DNA from: Nitrospiria bacterium
GTDB taxonomy: Bacteria; Nitrospirota; Nitrospiria; JACQBZ01
Assembly (NCBI GenBank): GCA_035498035.1
Contig: DATKAN010000010.1
Span: 62,001-126,000 of the forward strand
DNA: 64,000 bases
Direction of reading: 5' to 3'
Numbering within the stretch: the first letter of the stretch is position 1; each line of letters starts with the position of its first letter. The notes beneath the pieces were generated by a model, which ran no database searches, was not told the origin of the DNA, and saw nothing but the letters and a program-made list of their open reading frames with translations. Shown one piece after another: positions 15,772 to 24,164 of this stretch. Made by a program: the position numbers and the translations under genes.

Positions 15772-17706
15772 ATGGCACGGATAAGTTTCCTCATTGCCAT
15801 CACCGCTCTCATGATCTCGTGGAACGCGGCTTCGGCTTATGCCGCTGGTGACGCCGATGGCGACCGAGAACGTTACCTAAACGAGCTCATTCTTCAGGCC
15901 CGAACGCAGGGTCTGGCTGAGAAACGAAACTGGCATCTTCTGGTTCATTACAAGAAAACGCTCTTCGGAACATACGAGAGTCAGGAAGACGGCCTCGATT
16001 TTTTCAATTCGCCCACCGGTAAGACGAATCCCGAGGAAGAGCTGATCGCGACACTCAAAAATTTCTTCACCCCTCCAGAAACCTTGAAGCCCGGGCAGGA
16101 ACATCCCCAGTGCAATTTCCCGGCTCGTTACAAATGGCTCAAACGCCAACTCGCCTTTGATCCCGCACGGCTTCCGGAACAGCAGTGCGAGCGTCTCGAA
16201 GGGTGGTTGAAAGATCTGAACCCGGAGAAGGTCACCGTCATTTTTGCCTCAAGCTACATGAACAATCCGGCCTCGATGTTCGGACACACCTTTTTGCGCA
16301 TCGACAAGAAACGGCAAGGCTCGGAGCAAAAGCTCCTGGATTACGGAGTGAGTTATGCGGCGACGGCCGACACGGACAATCCCTTGTTCTATATCGTTAA
16401 AGGACTGTTCGGGGGATTTAAAGGAGCCTTTTCTCTTGTCCCCTATTATGTTAAAGTCCAGGAATACAACAACCTTGAAAATCGGGACTTGTGGGAATAT
16501 GAATTGAATTTGAACGACGATCAGATTAATTACATGTTGCTTCACTTGTGGGAGTTGGGCGGCAACTATTTCGACTATTATTATTTTCAGGAAAACTGCT
16601 CCTACCACATCCTCTCATTGCTGGAAGTGGCCGATCCCGACATTCATTTGACGGATCAGTTTATCTTTCAAGTGATTCCGGCAGACACGATCAAAGCACT
16701 CACCCGAAACAGTGGCCTGATTTCAAAGGAGGTGTACCGTCCCTCTCTTCTGAGTCAGTTGAACAACAAACGGGTCCGGATGTCTGAAAGTGAAAATAAG
16801 ATATTCTATCGTCTGGTTAAGAATCCCTCCGCCACCGAGGAAGCAGACTACCAGAATTTGACTCTCCCCGAAAAGGCCCTCGTACTGGACGCCTATCTGG
16901 ATTACGCCCAGTATCGAAGCATGCAGAAGGAAAAAACCGCAACGGTGATCGATCCGACCACAAGGCGAATGCTCTTGGTGCGCAGTCAATTGAACTATCG
17001 GAATGACGAGTCACCGCAGGTGATCCAATTTTCCACACCGCCGGAGCTTGGGCACGGAAGCGCACGAGCTGGGATAGGGTATGGCCGAAATGGAAACGAA
17101 TTCTTTGAAGAGATTTCGATCCGGCCGGCCTATCATGACCTTCTGGCCAACGACACCGGCTACAGGAAGGACTCCCAGATCCTATTTTTTGATCTGACCG
17201 CGCGGAGATACAACGAATCCGAAAAAACCAAAATCGACAGCCTCAAACTCATCGATATCGTTTCATTGACACCGTACGATCCGCTCTTCAATAAACTTTC
17301 ATGGAAATTGAACGTCGGCGTGGACACCCCCAAGGATCTGGATTGCGGTTACTGCAACTCGTTCAAAGGGAACTACGGGCTGGGGATGTCCTATCAACCC
17401 CGTTTCTTCTCCCCGTTTATCTTTTATTCGATGGTCGATCTTGAAATGGAACTGTCCCATGATCTGGATCGCTGGTATCGGGCCGGAGGTGGAGGAACGT
17501 TCGGAGCCTTGATCGATCTCACTCACGATTGGCGAATCCAGATCACGGGAGATTATTTGAGTTTTCCGTTGGGCCAGGAATCCCATTATTATAAAGCCTC
17601 CGCCGTCCAACGCTACTCAATATCCCAAAACGCCGATATTCGAGCCGGATGGAACGTGATAAACAGCCGGCAGGAGTGGTCGGCAGGAATCAATTATTAT
17701 TTTTGA
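15772..17706 (+). CDS. DUF4105 / Lnb-type periplasmic protein with C-terminal barrel-like region
   Basis: A 644-aa protein. I start it at the ATG of MARISFLIAITALMI because an upstream in-frame ATG lies inside the terminator. After the signal peptide, residues about 30-330 form the DUF4105 (Lnb N-terminal) domain: SSYMNNPASMFGHTFLRID with its conserved His near 171, and YYFQENCSYHILSLLEV with its Cys near 275. These correspond to the His and Cys of a permuted NlpC/P60-like thiol active site. The C-terminal 300 residues are rich in alternating aromatic strands and end INYYF, like an outer-membrane barrel. Related Bacteroides proteins were reported as lipoprotein N-acyltransferases (Lnb); whether this one has that activity is inference. 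Confidence 0.8.
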   Translation: MARISFLIAITALMISWNAASAYAAGDADGDRERYLNELILQARTQGLAEKRNWHLLVHYKKTLFGTYESQEDGLDFFNSPTGKTNPEEELIATLKNFFTPPETLKPGQEHPQCNFPARYKWLKRQLAFDPARLPEQQCERLEGWLKDLNPEKVTVIFASSYMNNPASMFGHTFLRIDKKRQGSEQKLLDYGVSYAATADTDNPLFYIVKGLFGGFKGAFSLVPYYVKVQEYNNLENRDLWEYELNLNDDQINYMLLHLWELGGNYFDYYYFQENCSYHILSLLEVADPDIHLTDQFIFQVIPADTIKALTRNSGLISKEVYRPSLLSQLNNKRVRMSESENKIFYRLVKNPSATEEADYQNLTLPEKALVLDAYLDYAQYRSMQKEKTATVIDPTTRRMLLVRSQLNYRNDESPQVIQFSTPPELGHGSARAGIGYGRNGNEFFEEISIRPAYHDLLANDTGYRKDSQILFFDLTARRYNESEKTKIDSLKLIDIVSLTPYDPLFNKLSWKLNVGVDTPKDLDCGYCNSFKGNYGLGMSYQPRFFSPFIFYSMVDLEMELSHDLDRWYRAGGGGTFGALIDLTHDWRIQITGDYLSFPLGQESHYYKASAVQRYSISQNADIRAGWNVINSRQEWSAGINYYF

Positions 17707-17999
17707 CGGACAGCAAGGAGCGACCGCCATGAAAAGATTCACCATGCCGGTGTGATAACACGGATCGTGGTGCCTACGCATTTCAAGCGGCGTCTCTGTT
17801 TTATAAAAACCCGCAGCGATTTTCTGGGATGGGGAATTAAAATCTCTTTACAAATTTCCGGATCCGCTCCCGGTCCTCCGTCTTCGAGTTGGTGAACCGC
17901 CCCTATGCCGGTCCGGATATTCCGGTCCCCGTTGGATTTAGTACAGTCCATCGACCCGGATGCCGCAACGCAACAGAATGATTATGCTATAATTTGATC
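17707..17999 (+). other. Gap with an 8-codon remnant frame and a -10 element
   Basis: Directly after the DUF4105 stop an AAGGAG site precedes an ATG that opens only eight codons (MKRFTMPV, stop), possibly a decayed gene start. The remainder shows no credible frame. A TATAAT hexamer at 17988-17993 ends six bases before the next ATG; its -35 is poor. Confidence 0.4.
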
Positions 18000-19727
18000 A
18001 TGAAACTCTCGGGAGTGACTCGTTTATCGATCACGGCCTTTCTCCTGTCGCTCCTGACGTTCCCTTCGGTCTATTCAGGCTCCGTGCAAGACTCGACGCC
18101 CCCCGCGACGGCCCAACTGCTGGCCGGCGCCGCCGCTGAAACCATCACGCCGGTTGACGAGCAAGGACATCTCTGGCAGGAGCCTTATACAGACGACAAC
18201 GGGAACGGGCGCTACGACGCCCCGGACCCGTTAAATCCATCCGCCGCATCGGACCGCTTTGAAGACACCAACCACAACGGGAAGTGGGACGGACCGTTTC
18301 TGGCCGGATTTAAGCACAAAAAATCCTACTACACTGCCACCGGCGTGCATGATCCGCTCTGGACACGAGTCCTGGTCCTTCAATACGGTGACGTGAAATT
18401 GGCGCTGGTCGCCCTCGATGTCGTAGGATACCTTTACCCGGAGGTCCAGGCCATCCGGAAGGAAGCCGCGGATCTGGGGTTCCGCCAATTGATCGTGGCC
18501 AGCACGCACACGCACGAAGGTCCGGACACCGTCGGCCTCTGGGGGCCCAATCCTTTCACGGACGGAAAAGATCCGCGCCTGATGGAGCACATCCGGCGTC
18601 AGACCCTCGCGGCGCTTCGCGAAGCCGACCGCCGGCTCCAACCGGCCCGTCTCACCCTTGCCAAGACAACCCTGCCGGAGGCCTTTGGACAAATCATCGC
18701 GGACCTGCGGGATCCAATCGTGATTGACAATCGGCTCATGATCCTAAAGGTGGCTGACCTCCAGGGCCGGACCATCGCCACCGTGATTAACGGCGCCATT
18801 CATCCGGAGACCACGGGCGGGACGGGCAGCCTGATCACTTCCGATTTTCCCCACTACGTGCGCGAGGACATCGAGAAGGGGGGTTTTACCCTGCAAGGCC
18901 GGAGGGTTGAAGGCATTGGAGGAACCGCCATCTACGTCAACGGCGCGGTCGGGGGCCTCATGTCGACCTTGCGAACAAAGGTCAAAGACGAATCCGGGAA
19001 TATTTTGCCGCAGCGCTCCTGGGAAAAGATGCAACGCATCGGGGAATTGATCGCCGGAGCCGCCCTCGAATCGCTTCAGAGATCGTCCCCGGTATCGATC
19101 CTCGGACTGGATGTTAAGACAAAAACGCTCATGATCCCTCTCGACAACCGCTACCTCCAAACGCTTATCTCAAAGAGCGTGATCCAACGCGAAACGTACA
19201 CGAACGGCCGGCCGGTTAAGCCACCCGCCGTCGGACAGGATATCCGGACCGAGGTGGACCTCATCACCCTTCTGGGACGGACCGGCACGAAAGACGCCCG
19301 GCCCAAACCGATCGAGGCTCCCCTGGCACAGATCATCACGGTGCCGGGCGAACTGTTTCCGGAGATCGCGCTGGGCGGCTACCTGGAGGACACCGCCACC
19401 TGCTGGACGGTCACCGAACGTAAAAAATCCATTGACGGCATCGGCAAGGAGCGGACCGCGGCCTCCAACCCCGGTACGCCGAAAGAGCCTGTCCTGCGGG
19501 AATCCGTGACGGCCCCGTATTCTTTTTTGTTCGGTCTCGCCAACGATGAACTCGGTTATATCGTCCCGGCCAACGATTTCGTTTTTCCGACTTTCAATCC
19601 CGGACCGGTTTTCGGGACCGACCGTTGCGGATCCAAAGACCATTACGAAGAGACGCTTTCGACCAGTTCGAAGATGGCGCCCTTGGTGACCCGGGCCTTA
19701 ATCGATCTGATCCAGAACAAACCGTAG
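18000..19727 (+). CDS. Neutral-ceramidase-fold exported hydrolase, paralog 1, with Ca-binding insertion
   Basis: A 575-aa protein with an N-terminal signal peptide (cleavage near residue 27). It belongs to the neutral/alkaline non-lysosomal ceramidase N-terminal family: GVHDPLWTRVLVL (His117), STHTHEGPD (His170/172), NGAIHPETTGG (His268), and C-terminal TVPGELFPEIALG and ELGYIVPANDF, which supply the expected zinc-ligand His, Glu and Tyr. The NxG[DN][VL]SPN motif holding the catalytic serine of characterised ceramidases is replaced by NGAVGGLMS (314-322). Residues 65-97 add two EF-hand/dockerin-like loops, DDNGNGRYD and DTNHNGKWD, absent from the neighbouring paralogs. The substrate is therefore uncertain. 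The ATG follows a TATAAT by six bases, suggesting a leaderless mRNA. Confidence 0.85.
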   Translation: MKLSGVTRLSITAFLLSLLTFPSVYSGSVQDSTPPATAQLLAGAAAETITPVDEQGHLWQEPYTDDNGNGRYDAPDPLNPSAASDRFEDTNHNGKWDGPFLAGFKHKKSYYTATGVHDPLWTRVLVLQYGDVKLALVALDVVGYLYPEVQAIRKEAADLGFRQLIVASTHTHEGPDTVGLWGPNPFTDGKDPRLMEHIRRQTLAALREADRRLQPARLTLAKTTLPEAFGQIIADLRDPIVIDNRLMILKVADLQGRTIATVINGAIHPETTGGTGSLITSDFPHYVREDIEKGGFTLQGRRVEGIGGTAIYVNGAVGGLMSTLRTKVKDESGNILPQRSWEKMQRIGELIAGAALESLQRSSPVSILGLDVKTKTLMIPLDNRYLQTLISKSVIQRETYTNGRPVKPPAVGQDIRTEVDLITLLGRTGTKDARPKPIEAPLAQIITVPGELFPEIALGGYLEDTATCWTVTERKKSIDGIGKERTAASNPGTPKEPVLRESVTAPYSFLFGLANDELGYIVPANDFVFPTFNPGPVFGTDRCGSKDHYEETLSTSSKMAPLVTRALIDLIQNKP

Positions 19728-19856
19728 AAAGCGGGGGGCCGGAGGCGGGGCGCCCCACCTAGCGCAGCCGGGGTCCCTATACCGGGCGGGGTGGCGAGCA
19801 CGGTTGGGCTGCCGCAGGACAGGACCCGCGTCTGTAACGACTCCTGACTTAAATCT

Positions 19857-20894
19857 ATGATGAAGCGCCGAACAAAATTCCTCCGCTCATCCCTCTACGC
19901 GGTGGTCATCGCATCGCTGGGGGGATGTCTCTCGATCGACTACACACCGATTGATCAACAGCCCTTCTTTCACCGGACGGAACAGGCGCTGAACGCGTTG
20001 ACTCAGAAGGCGCCCGGGGAACATCCGCGTGGCCCCCTCCGGATCGGAACGGCGAAAATCGAAATCACGCCCCCCGTCGGCTTCCCCTTGGCCGCCTACG
20101 GCGCCCGGATATCCACCGGCGTCCACGACCCCATCATGGCCCGTGCGCTCGCGATTTCCGACGGCCGCGAGACGGTCGTTCTGGTAAGCGTGGAGCTTCT
20201 CGCGGTCACGGAAGATTTTTTTAACTCCGTTTCTCAGAAAATACGCGCCGTGATACCGCTCCCGGAGGACCATTTGCTGATCGCCGCCACGCATACCCAT
20301 TCCGGACCCGGAAGTCTCGGGAAACGTTTCTGGGAAAGTCTGGCGGCGGGGCCATACAACGACGGGCTCTTTGAAATGACGACGACCCGCGCGGCGCAGG
20401 CCGCGATCCAGGCGTATCGGCGTCTTCAAGCGGCCGACGTGGCCTACGGCCGCGTCGATGCGGGAGACCGGATCGCAAATCGCATGATCAAGGGAGGCCC
20501 CACCGATCCGGACCTGATCTTCCTCGTATTCAAAACGCCGGAAGGCCGACCCCTGGCCTATCTGGTCAACTTTTCGGCGCATCCGACCGTGTTGCGCAGC
20601 GAAATCCGACTGAAGTCGAGCGATTTTCCGGGAGTGCTAAGCCGCGTCCTTGAAGAACGGGCGAAACAGGAAGATCCGGAGATTGTCGCCCTTTATACCT
20701 CCGGGGCCGTGGCGGATCAACGGCCGCATCCTCCCGATGGAAAGGGCGTGTTCGAGCGCGCCGAAGGGATGGGACGGGATCTGGCCGGACGGATCTTGAG
20801 GGCCAGCACCGGTCGACCGTCCCAAGATCGGGTCCAAATTACCAGTCGAATGATCTGGATGGAACTCCCGCCTCCACAAAATTATTCTTTATGA
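19857..20894 (+). CDS. Neutral-ceramidase-fold lipoprotein, paralog 2, C-terminally short
   Basis: A 345-aa protein with lipobox SLGGC (Cys24). It has GFPLAAYGARISTGVHDPIMARALAIS, AATHTHSGPGSLG and VNFSAHPTVL, the first histidine ligands of the ceramidase fold. At the serine-motif position it reads TSGAVADQRPH, again without serine. It stops after MELPPPQNYSL, about 75-130 residues before the C-terminal PGE and Tyr segments present in the two paralogs, and the following 122 bases do not restore them in any frame. It is either a truncated, decaying copy or a minimal variant that lacks two metal ligands. No ribosome-binding site is evident. The gap before it (19728-19856) is very G/C-rich. Confidence 0.75.
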   Translation: MMKRRTKFLRSSLYAVVIASLGGCLSIDYTPIDQQPFFHRTEQALNALTQKAPGEHPRGPLRIGTAKIEITPPVGFPLAAYGARISTGVHDPIMARALAISDGRETVVLVSVELLAVTEDFFNSVSQKIRAVIPLPEDHLLIAATHTHSGPGSLGKRFWESLAAGPYNDGLFEMTTTRAAQAAIQAYRRLQAADVAYGRVDAGDRIANRMIKGGPTDPDLIFLVFKTPEGRPLAYLVNFSAHPTVLRSEIRLKSSDFPGVLSRVLEERAKQEDPEIVALYTSGAVADQRPHPPDGKGVFERAEGMGRDLAGRILRASTGRPSQDRVQITSRMIWMELPPPQNYSL

Positions 20895-21016
20895 TAGAAT
20901 TACGGTAAGGAATGCATGAGCACGATCCGAAATCCCCTATGTGGTTTGAAAACGCGTTTAAGATGAATCCGTTTACCGACAGCATTTTTTACACCCTAAG
21001 CTAACGGGAAATTCGC

Positions 21017-22285
21017 ATGGTACGGAAAAAAAGACATTTCATTGCGCTATTTCTGGCGGTCGGAGGATTGTTCGGGTGCGCGGAGAAGTACATCACATCC
21101 ACGGAACCGGCGCGGATTGAGAAAGAGAGCGTTGGCGCGCATTGGGAGGCGGGCGTCGCGATCAAAGACATAACACCGCAAAAGGCGGTGTATCTTGCCG
21201 GTTTTCAAAGCGGCCGAGTAAGCAAAGGCGTGCATGACCCCTTATCCGCGAGATGTTTCGTGCTTTCCAACGGAAAAACGCGCGTGGGCATCGTGAGCAT
21301 GGATCTCATCGGGATGCTCGGACCCGACATAGTCGCCATCAAGAGAGGGGTGCCCGCACTTGCACCGGAGCATATCATCGTGAGTTTCACTCATACTCAC
21401 AGCGGGCCGGACACCACTGGTTTGTGGGGCTTCGGGCCCTTAAGCGGGAGAGACGGGCCTTACATGCGAGAGACGATTGACGCCGCGGCGGCGTGTTTGA
21501 ACGATGCGATGCGTGATATGCAAGATATCACATTGCACTTTGGATCTACGACGGTTCAATATTCCAGATTTAAACACGATCTCACCATACCCGATCCCGC
21601 GTTCACGGTCATGCGCGCCACGAGGATCCGGGATGGAAAAGAAGAGGCGCTTTTCACTCTCGTCAACTATGCCGTGCATCCCACGATCATGCGAACAAAC
21701 TTTATCACCGCCGATTTTGTCGGCTCGTTCTACGAGCACGTGCGGGAACTCGGCGGCGGGATGGGCATCTTCATGAACGGGACCCAAGGGCATGTGGGTC
21801 CGGCCATCAAGCGCAATGGCGAGGACGATTGGCCGGCCGCGGACCGTTTCGGGCGGATGATCGGCGATACGGCCATGGAATTACACACCGTGCCGTCGGC
21901 TGATTATGCGATTACCGTGCGGGATGATGTCCTGAGGGTGCCGCTGGCAAATCCTTGGTTCAAAATCGCGGCGTTCTTCAACAAGGTGCCCGATCCACGC
22001 AACGGCGACGATCATACGATTCCGCTTGAGCTCAGCTATGTCAAAATGGGAGAACTGACGCTCCTGACCATTCCAGGAGAGGCGTTTCCCAACATCGGCA
22101 AGGACCTGCGGCGCGATATACACGCTCCCTTTGAAATGCTCTGCGGCCTTTGCAACGGGGCGTACGGGTACATCATGTATCCGTCGGATTACGAAAACAA
22201 AAATTACTCTTATTGGAGAGGGGTGTCCCTCGGCCCGATCGGAGACGCCGTGTACCGTTCATTGGTCCTTCTGGGAAACAACTGA
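21017..22285 (+). CDS. Neutral-ceramidase-fold lipoprotein, paralog 3
   Basis: A 422-aa protein with lipobox GLFGC (Cys21). Family landmarks in order: VYLAGFQSGRVSKGVHDPLSARCFVLS, VSFTHTHSGPDTTGLWG, VNYAVHPTIMRTNF, LLTIPGEAFPNIG and NGAYGYIMYPSDYEN, so all expected zinc ligands (two His, Glu, Tyr) are present. The serine motif reads NGTQGHVGPA, where ceramidases have NxGDVSPN: Asp is His and the catalytic Ser is Gly. It is shorter than mammalian or Pseudomonas enzymes because it lacks the C-terminal immunoglobulin-like domain. The protein should be anchored in the cell envelope with the hydrolase domain in the periplasm or on the surface. Confidence 0.85.
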   Translation: MVRKKRHFIALFLAVGGLFGCAEKYITSTEPARIEKESVGAHWEAGVAIKDITPQKAVYLAGFQSGRVSKGVHDPLSARCFVLSNGKTRVGIVSMDLIGMLGPDIVAIKRGVPALAPEHIIVSFTHTHSGPDTTGLWGFGPLSGRDGPYMRETIDAAAACLNDAMRDMQDITLHFGSTTVQYSRFKHDLTIPDPAFTVMRATRIRDGKEEALFTLVNYAVHPTIMRTNFITADFVGSFYEHVRELGGGMGIFMNGTQGHVGPAIKRNGEDDWPAADRFGRMIGDTAMELHTVPSADYAITVRDDVLRVPLANPWFKIAAFFNKVPDPRNGDDHTIPLELSYVKMGELTLLTIPGEAFPNIGKDLRRDIHAPFEMLCGLCNGAYGYIMYPSDYENKNYSYWRGVSLGPIGDAVYRSLVLLGNN

Positions 22286-22299
22286 CGCACAACAGGGAG

Positions 22300-22328
22300 A
22301 TGACAGAGTTTCTTAATTAAGATATACT
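22300..22328 (+). promoter_or_regulatory. Promoter ATGACA-17-TATACT
   Basis: -35-like ATGACA at 22300-22305 and -10 TATACT at 22323-22328, with a TTAATTAA palindrome in the spacer. It drives the following lipoprotein gene. Confidence 0.5.
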
Positions 22329-22365
22329 AACCTCCGGTATCATTCCCATCCATTCCTGAGGCCGG

Positions 22366-23010
22366 ATGAAGGAGATTCTTGCGGGGATCCTGCTCTGCAT
22401 CGGTCTGAGCGCCTGCGCGGGGCCATTAAGCCAGTTTAATTTTACCGCGGTCGAGTTGCAACGTTCGCCGGACTTCTCGCACCATAATCTTGAGGAAGGC
22501 AAGGTCGCCATCCTGTCCGCGGTCGCCGTGGATATTTTCCACGAGTACCGCCGTGTCCTTGGCGATTCCTTTTCCAAGGCCCTGCGCGAAACCTATCCCC
22601 AAATACCCCAGACCCCTCCCCAGGAAACCTTGAGCCTTCTGAACAACGACGATCTCGCGGATGAGTACGCTGAAATGGTTCGAACCTATGAAATTTCCGG
22701 AATCCTTCGAAAAACGAGCCAGCAAAAAATCGGACGGGCCCTGGACGTCCGCTATCTGATTCAGGTAAGCCTGCTTCAATTCTCCCAGGACACGGCGACG
22801 CGCTTTTCTTTCCTCGGCATCCGCTTCCTTCAAACCCGGTCCTCCTCCCTTCGCGTATTTGCCCAGATTTGGGATGTGTCCTCGGGAGCGATCGTCTGGG
22901 AAGGGTCCTCTTCGGCCACGGTCGCCGGCGAGGATGTCCGCGAGAAACCGATCCCGTTTGAAGAGGTCGCCAAACGGGCCTGGGAGGAATTGCTCAAAAA
23001 GCTGCCCTGA
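22366..23010 (+). CDS. Lipoprotein of unknown function
   Basis: A 214-aa protein with lipobox LSAC (Cys17). The mature part starts GPLSQFNFTAVELQRS and contains VAILSAVAVDIFHEYRRVLGDSF, DVRYLIQVSLLQFSQD and FAQIWDVSSGAIVWEGSSSATVAGED. The last segment resembles the strand pattern of envelope proteins of the LpoB/CsgG-like type that assemble near the outer membrane, but this is only a loose likeness. It lies between the ceramidase-fold genes and the hydrolase lipoprotein, each with its own promoter. A TGAGG site precedes the ATG. Confidence 0.65.
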   Translation: MKEILAGILLCIGLSACAGPLSQFNFTAVELQRSPDFSHHNLEEGKVAILSAVAVDIFHEYRRVLGDSFSKALRETYPQIPQTPPQETLSLLNNDDLADEYAEMVRTYEISGILRKTSQQKIGRALDVRYLIQVSLLQFSQDTATRFSFLGIRFLQTRSSSLRVFAQIWDVSSGAIVWEGSSSATVAGEDVREKPIPFEEVAKRAWEELLKKLP

Positions 23011-23058
23011 CGCCGAAACCCGCCCCTTTTTTTATCTCTTCCCCCCTCAAATGGAGTC

Positions 23059-23087
23059 ATGACACAGGTCCCCAATCAAGATATAAT
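23059..23087 (+). promoter_or_regulatory. Promoter ATGACA-17-TATAAT
   Basis: -35-like at 23059-23064 and a consensus -10 at 23082-23087. The -35 variant and spacing are the same as at 22300, so the two lipoprotein genes may share regulation. Confidence 0.6.
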
Positions 23088-23142
23088 TTACTAAAACCCT
23101 GAATGTTGAAAAATTTCTCAACGGCACCCGGCGGGAATCCGC

Positions 23143-24126
23143 ATGACCATGAATCTGAAATCGATGTCCATCCTCCATCGTCTCATCCTCATCCCATTTC
23201 TCCTCGGCCTGTCCCTCGACCTGGCCGGCTGTGTATATTACGGTCCGCAGAACGTCCGTCGCGAATCGCCGCCCATCCCTTCGATTGATCCGGATTATTT
23301 TCATACCGACCCTTCCCCCGCGCCCCCGCGAATCCTCTCCCGCGAGGTTCACGACGGCTACACGATAGAAAAACTTCAATTCCAACACCACGTAGCCTTC
23401 CTGTATGTCCCCGATCAAATTCAAACCGCCCCCGTCATCATCATCCATCCGATCACGCAGGGAGATTACTTCACGGAACGGATGGCCCTTTATTTCACCC
23501 GGGCGGGTTTCATCAGCCTTCGATTCAAAAGTCATGGCCACCTGATGCTGGCCAAAAACAGCGGCGACCCGCTGACCCGCTTTGAATCCCTGCTGAAGGA
23601 CGATGTGATGGATGTGATGGAAGGGGTCGACTGGCTCGACGGACAACCCTTCGTGGACCGCCAGCGCATCGGCATCATCGGGGTCAGCATGGGGGCGATC
23701 ATCAGCAGCGTCGCGGTCGGGGCGGATCCGAGGATCCGGGCCGGGGTCTTTATTCTGGGGGGCGGGGACCTGGCCGGCATACTCCTGTCGTCTTCGGAAC
23801 CCACGGTTGTTTCCCTCCGCAACCAATTCAAAAAGGAGGAAAACTTTTCACCCGATGAACTTCGGGCCGAGGTCGAACGCCGGCTTCGAAACGTGGATCC
23901 GCTGACTTATGCCAGCCGGCTCGATCCAAAACGAACCCTGATGATCGAAGGTTATTTTGATCACGTGATCAAACGACGGTACGCTATGGCCCTCTGGAAA
24001 GCCGCCGGAAAGCCTTCCATGGTCATGCTTCCCACCGGACATTATTCCGCCGCTCTTTTTTTCGATTACGCCCAGCACCTGGCCCTGATCCATTTCCAGA
24101 AGGTGTTCGGTCAGAAGAATAAATAA
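23143..24126 (+). CDS. Alpha/beta-hydrolase lipoprotein (dienelactone-hydrolase-like)
   Basis: A 327-aa protein with a long signal and lipobox LAGC (Cys30). The hydrolase domain spans about 75-325: VIIIHPITQGDYFTERMALYF (oxyanion region), DVMDVMEGVDWLDGQPFVDRQRIGIIGVSMGAIIS with the nucleophile elbow GVSMG, MIEGYFDHVIKRR carrying the likely acid, and LPTGHYSA with the catalytic His. This is the Ser-Asp-His order of dienelactone hydrolase or acyl-esterase types. It is lipid-anchored, so the substrate is probably extracytoplasmic (an ester or lipid). It belongs to the run of envelope genes from 14 to 24.7 kb. Confidence 0.82.
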   Translation: MTMNLKSMSILHRLILIPFLLGLSLDLAGCVYYGPQNVRRESPPIPSIDPDYFHTDPSPAPPRILSREVHDGYTIEKLQFQHHVAFLYVPDQIQTAPVIIIHPITQGDYFTERMALYFTRAGFISLRFKSHGHLMLAKNSGDPLTRFESLLKDDVMDVMEGVDWLDGQPFVDRQRIGIIGVSMGAIISSVAVGADPRIRAGVFILGGGDLAGILLSSSEPTVVSLRNQFKKEENFSPDELRAEVERRLRNVDPLTYASRLDPKRTLMIEGYFDHVIKRRYAMALWKAAGKPSMVMLPTGHYSAALFFDYAQHLALIHFQKVFGQKNK

Positions 24127-24164
24127 TTAACGGCAAGACATCTTCTCGGGGGGCGCCGGAAACA

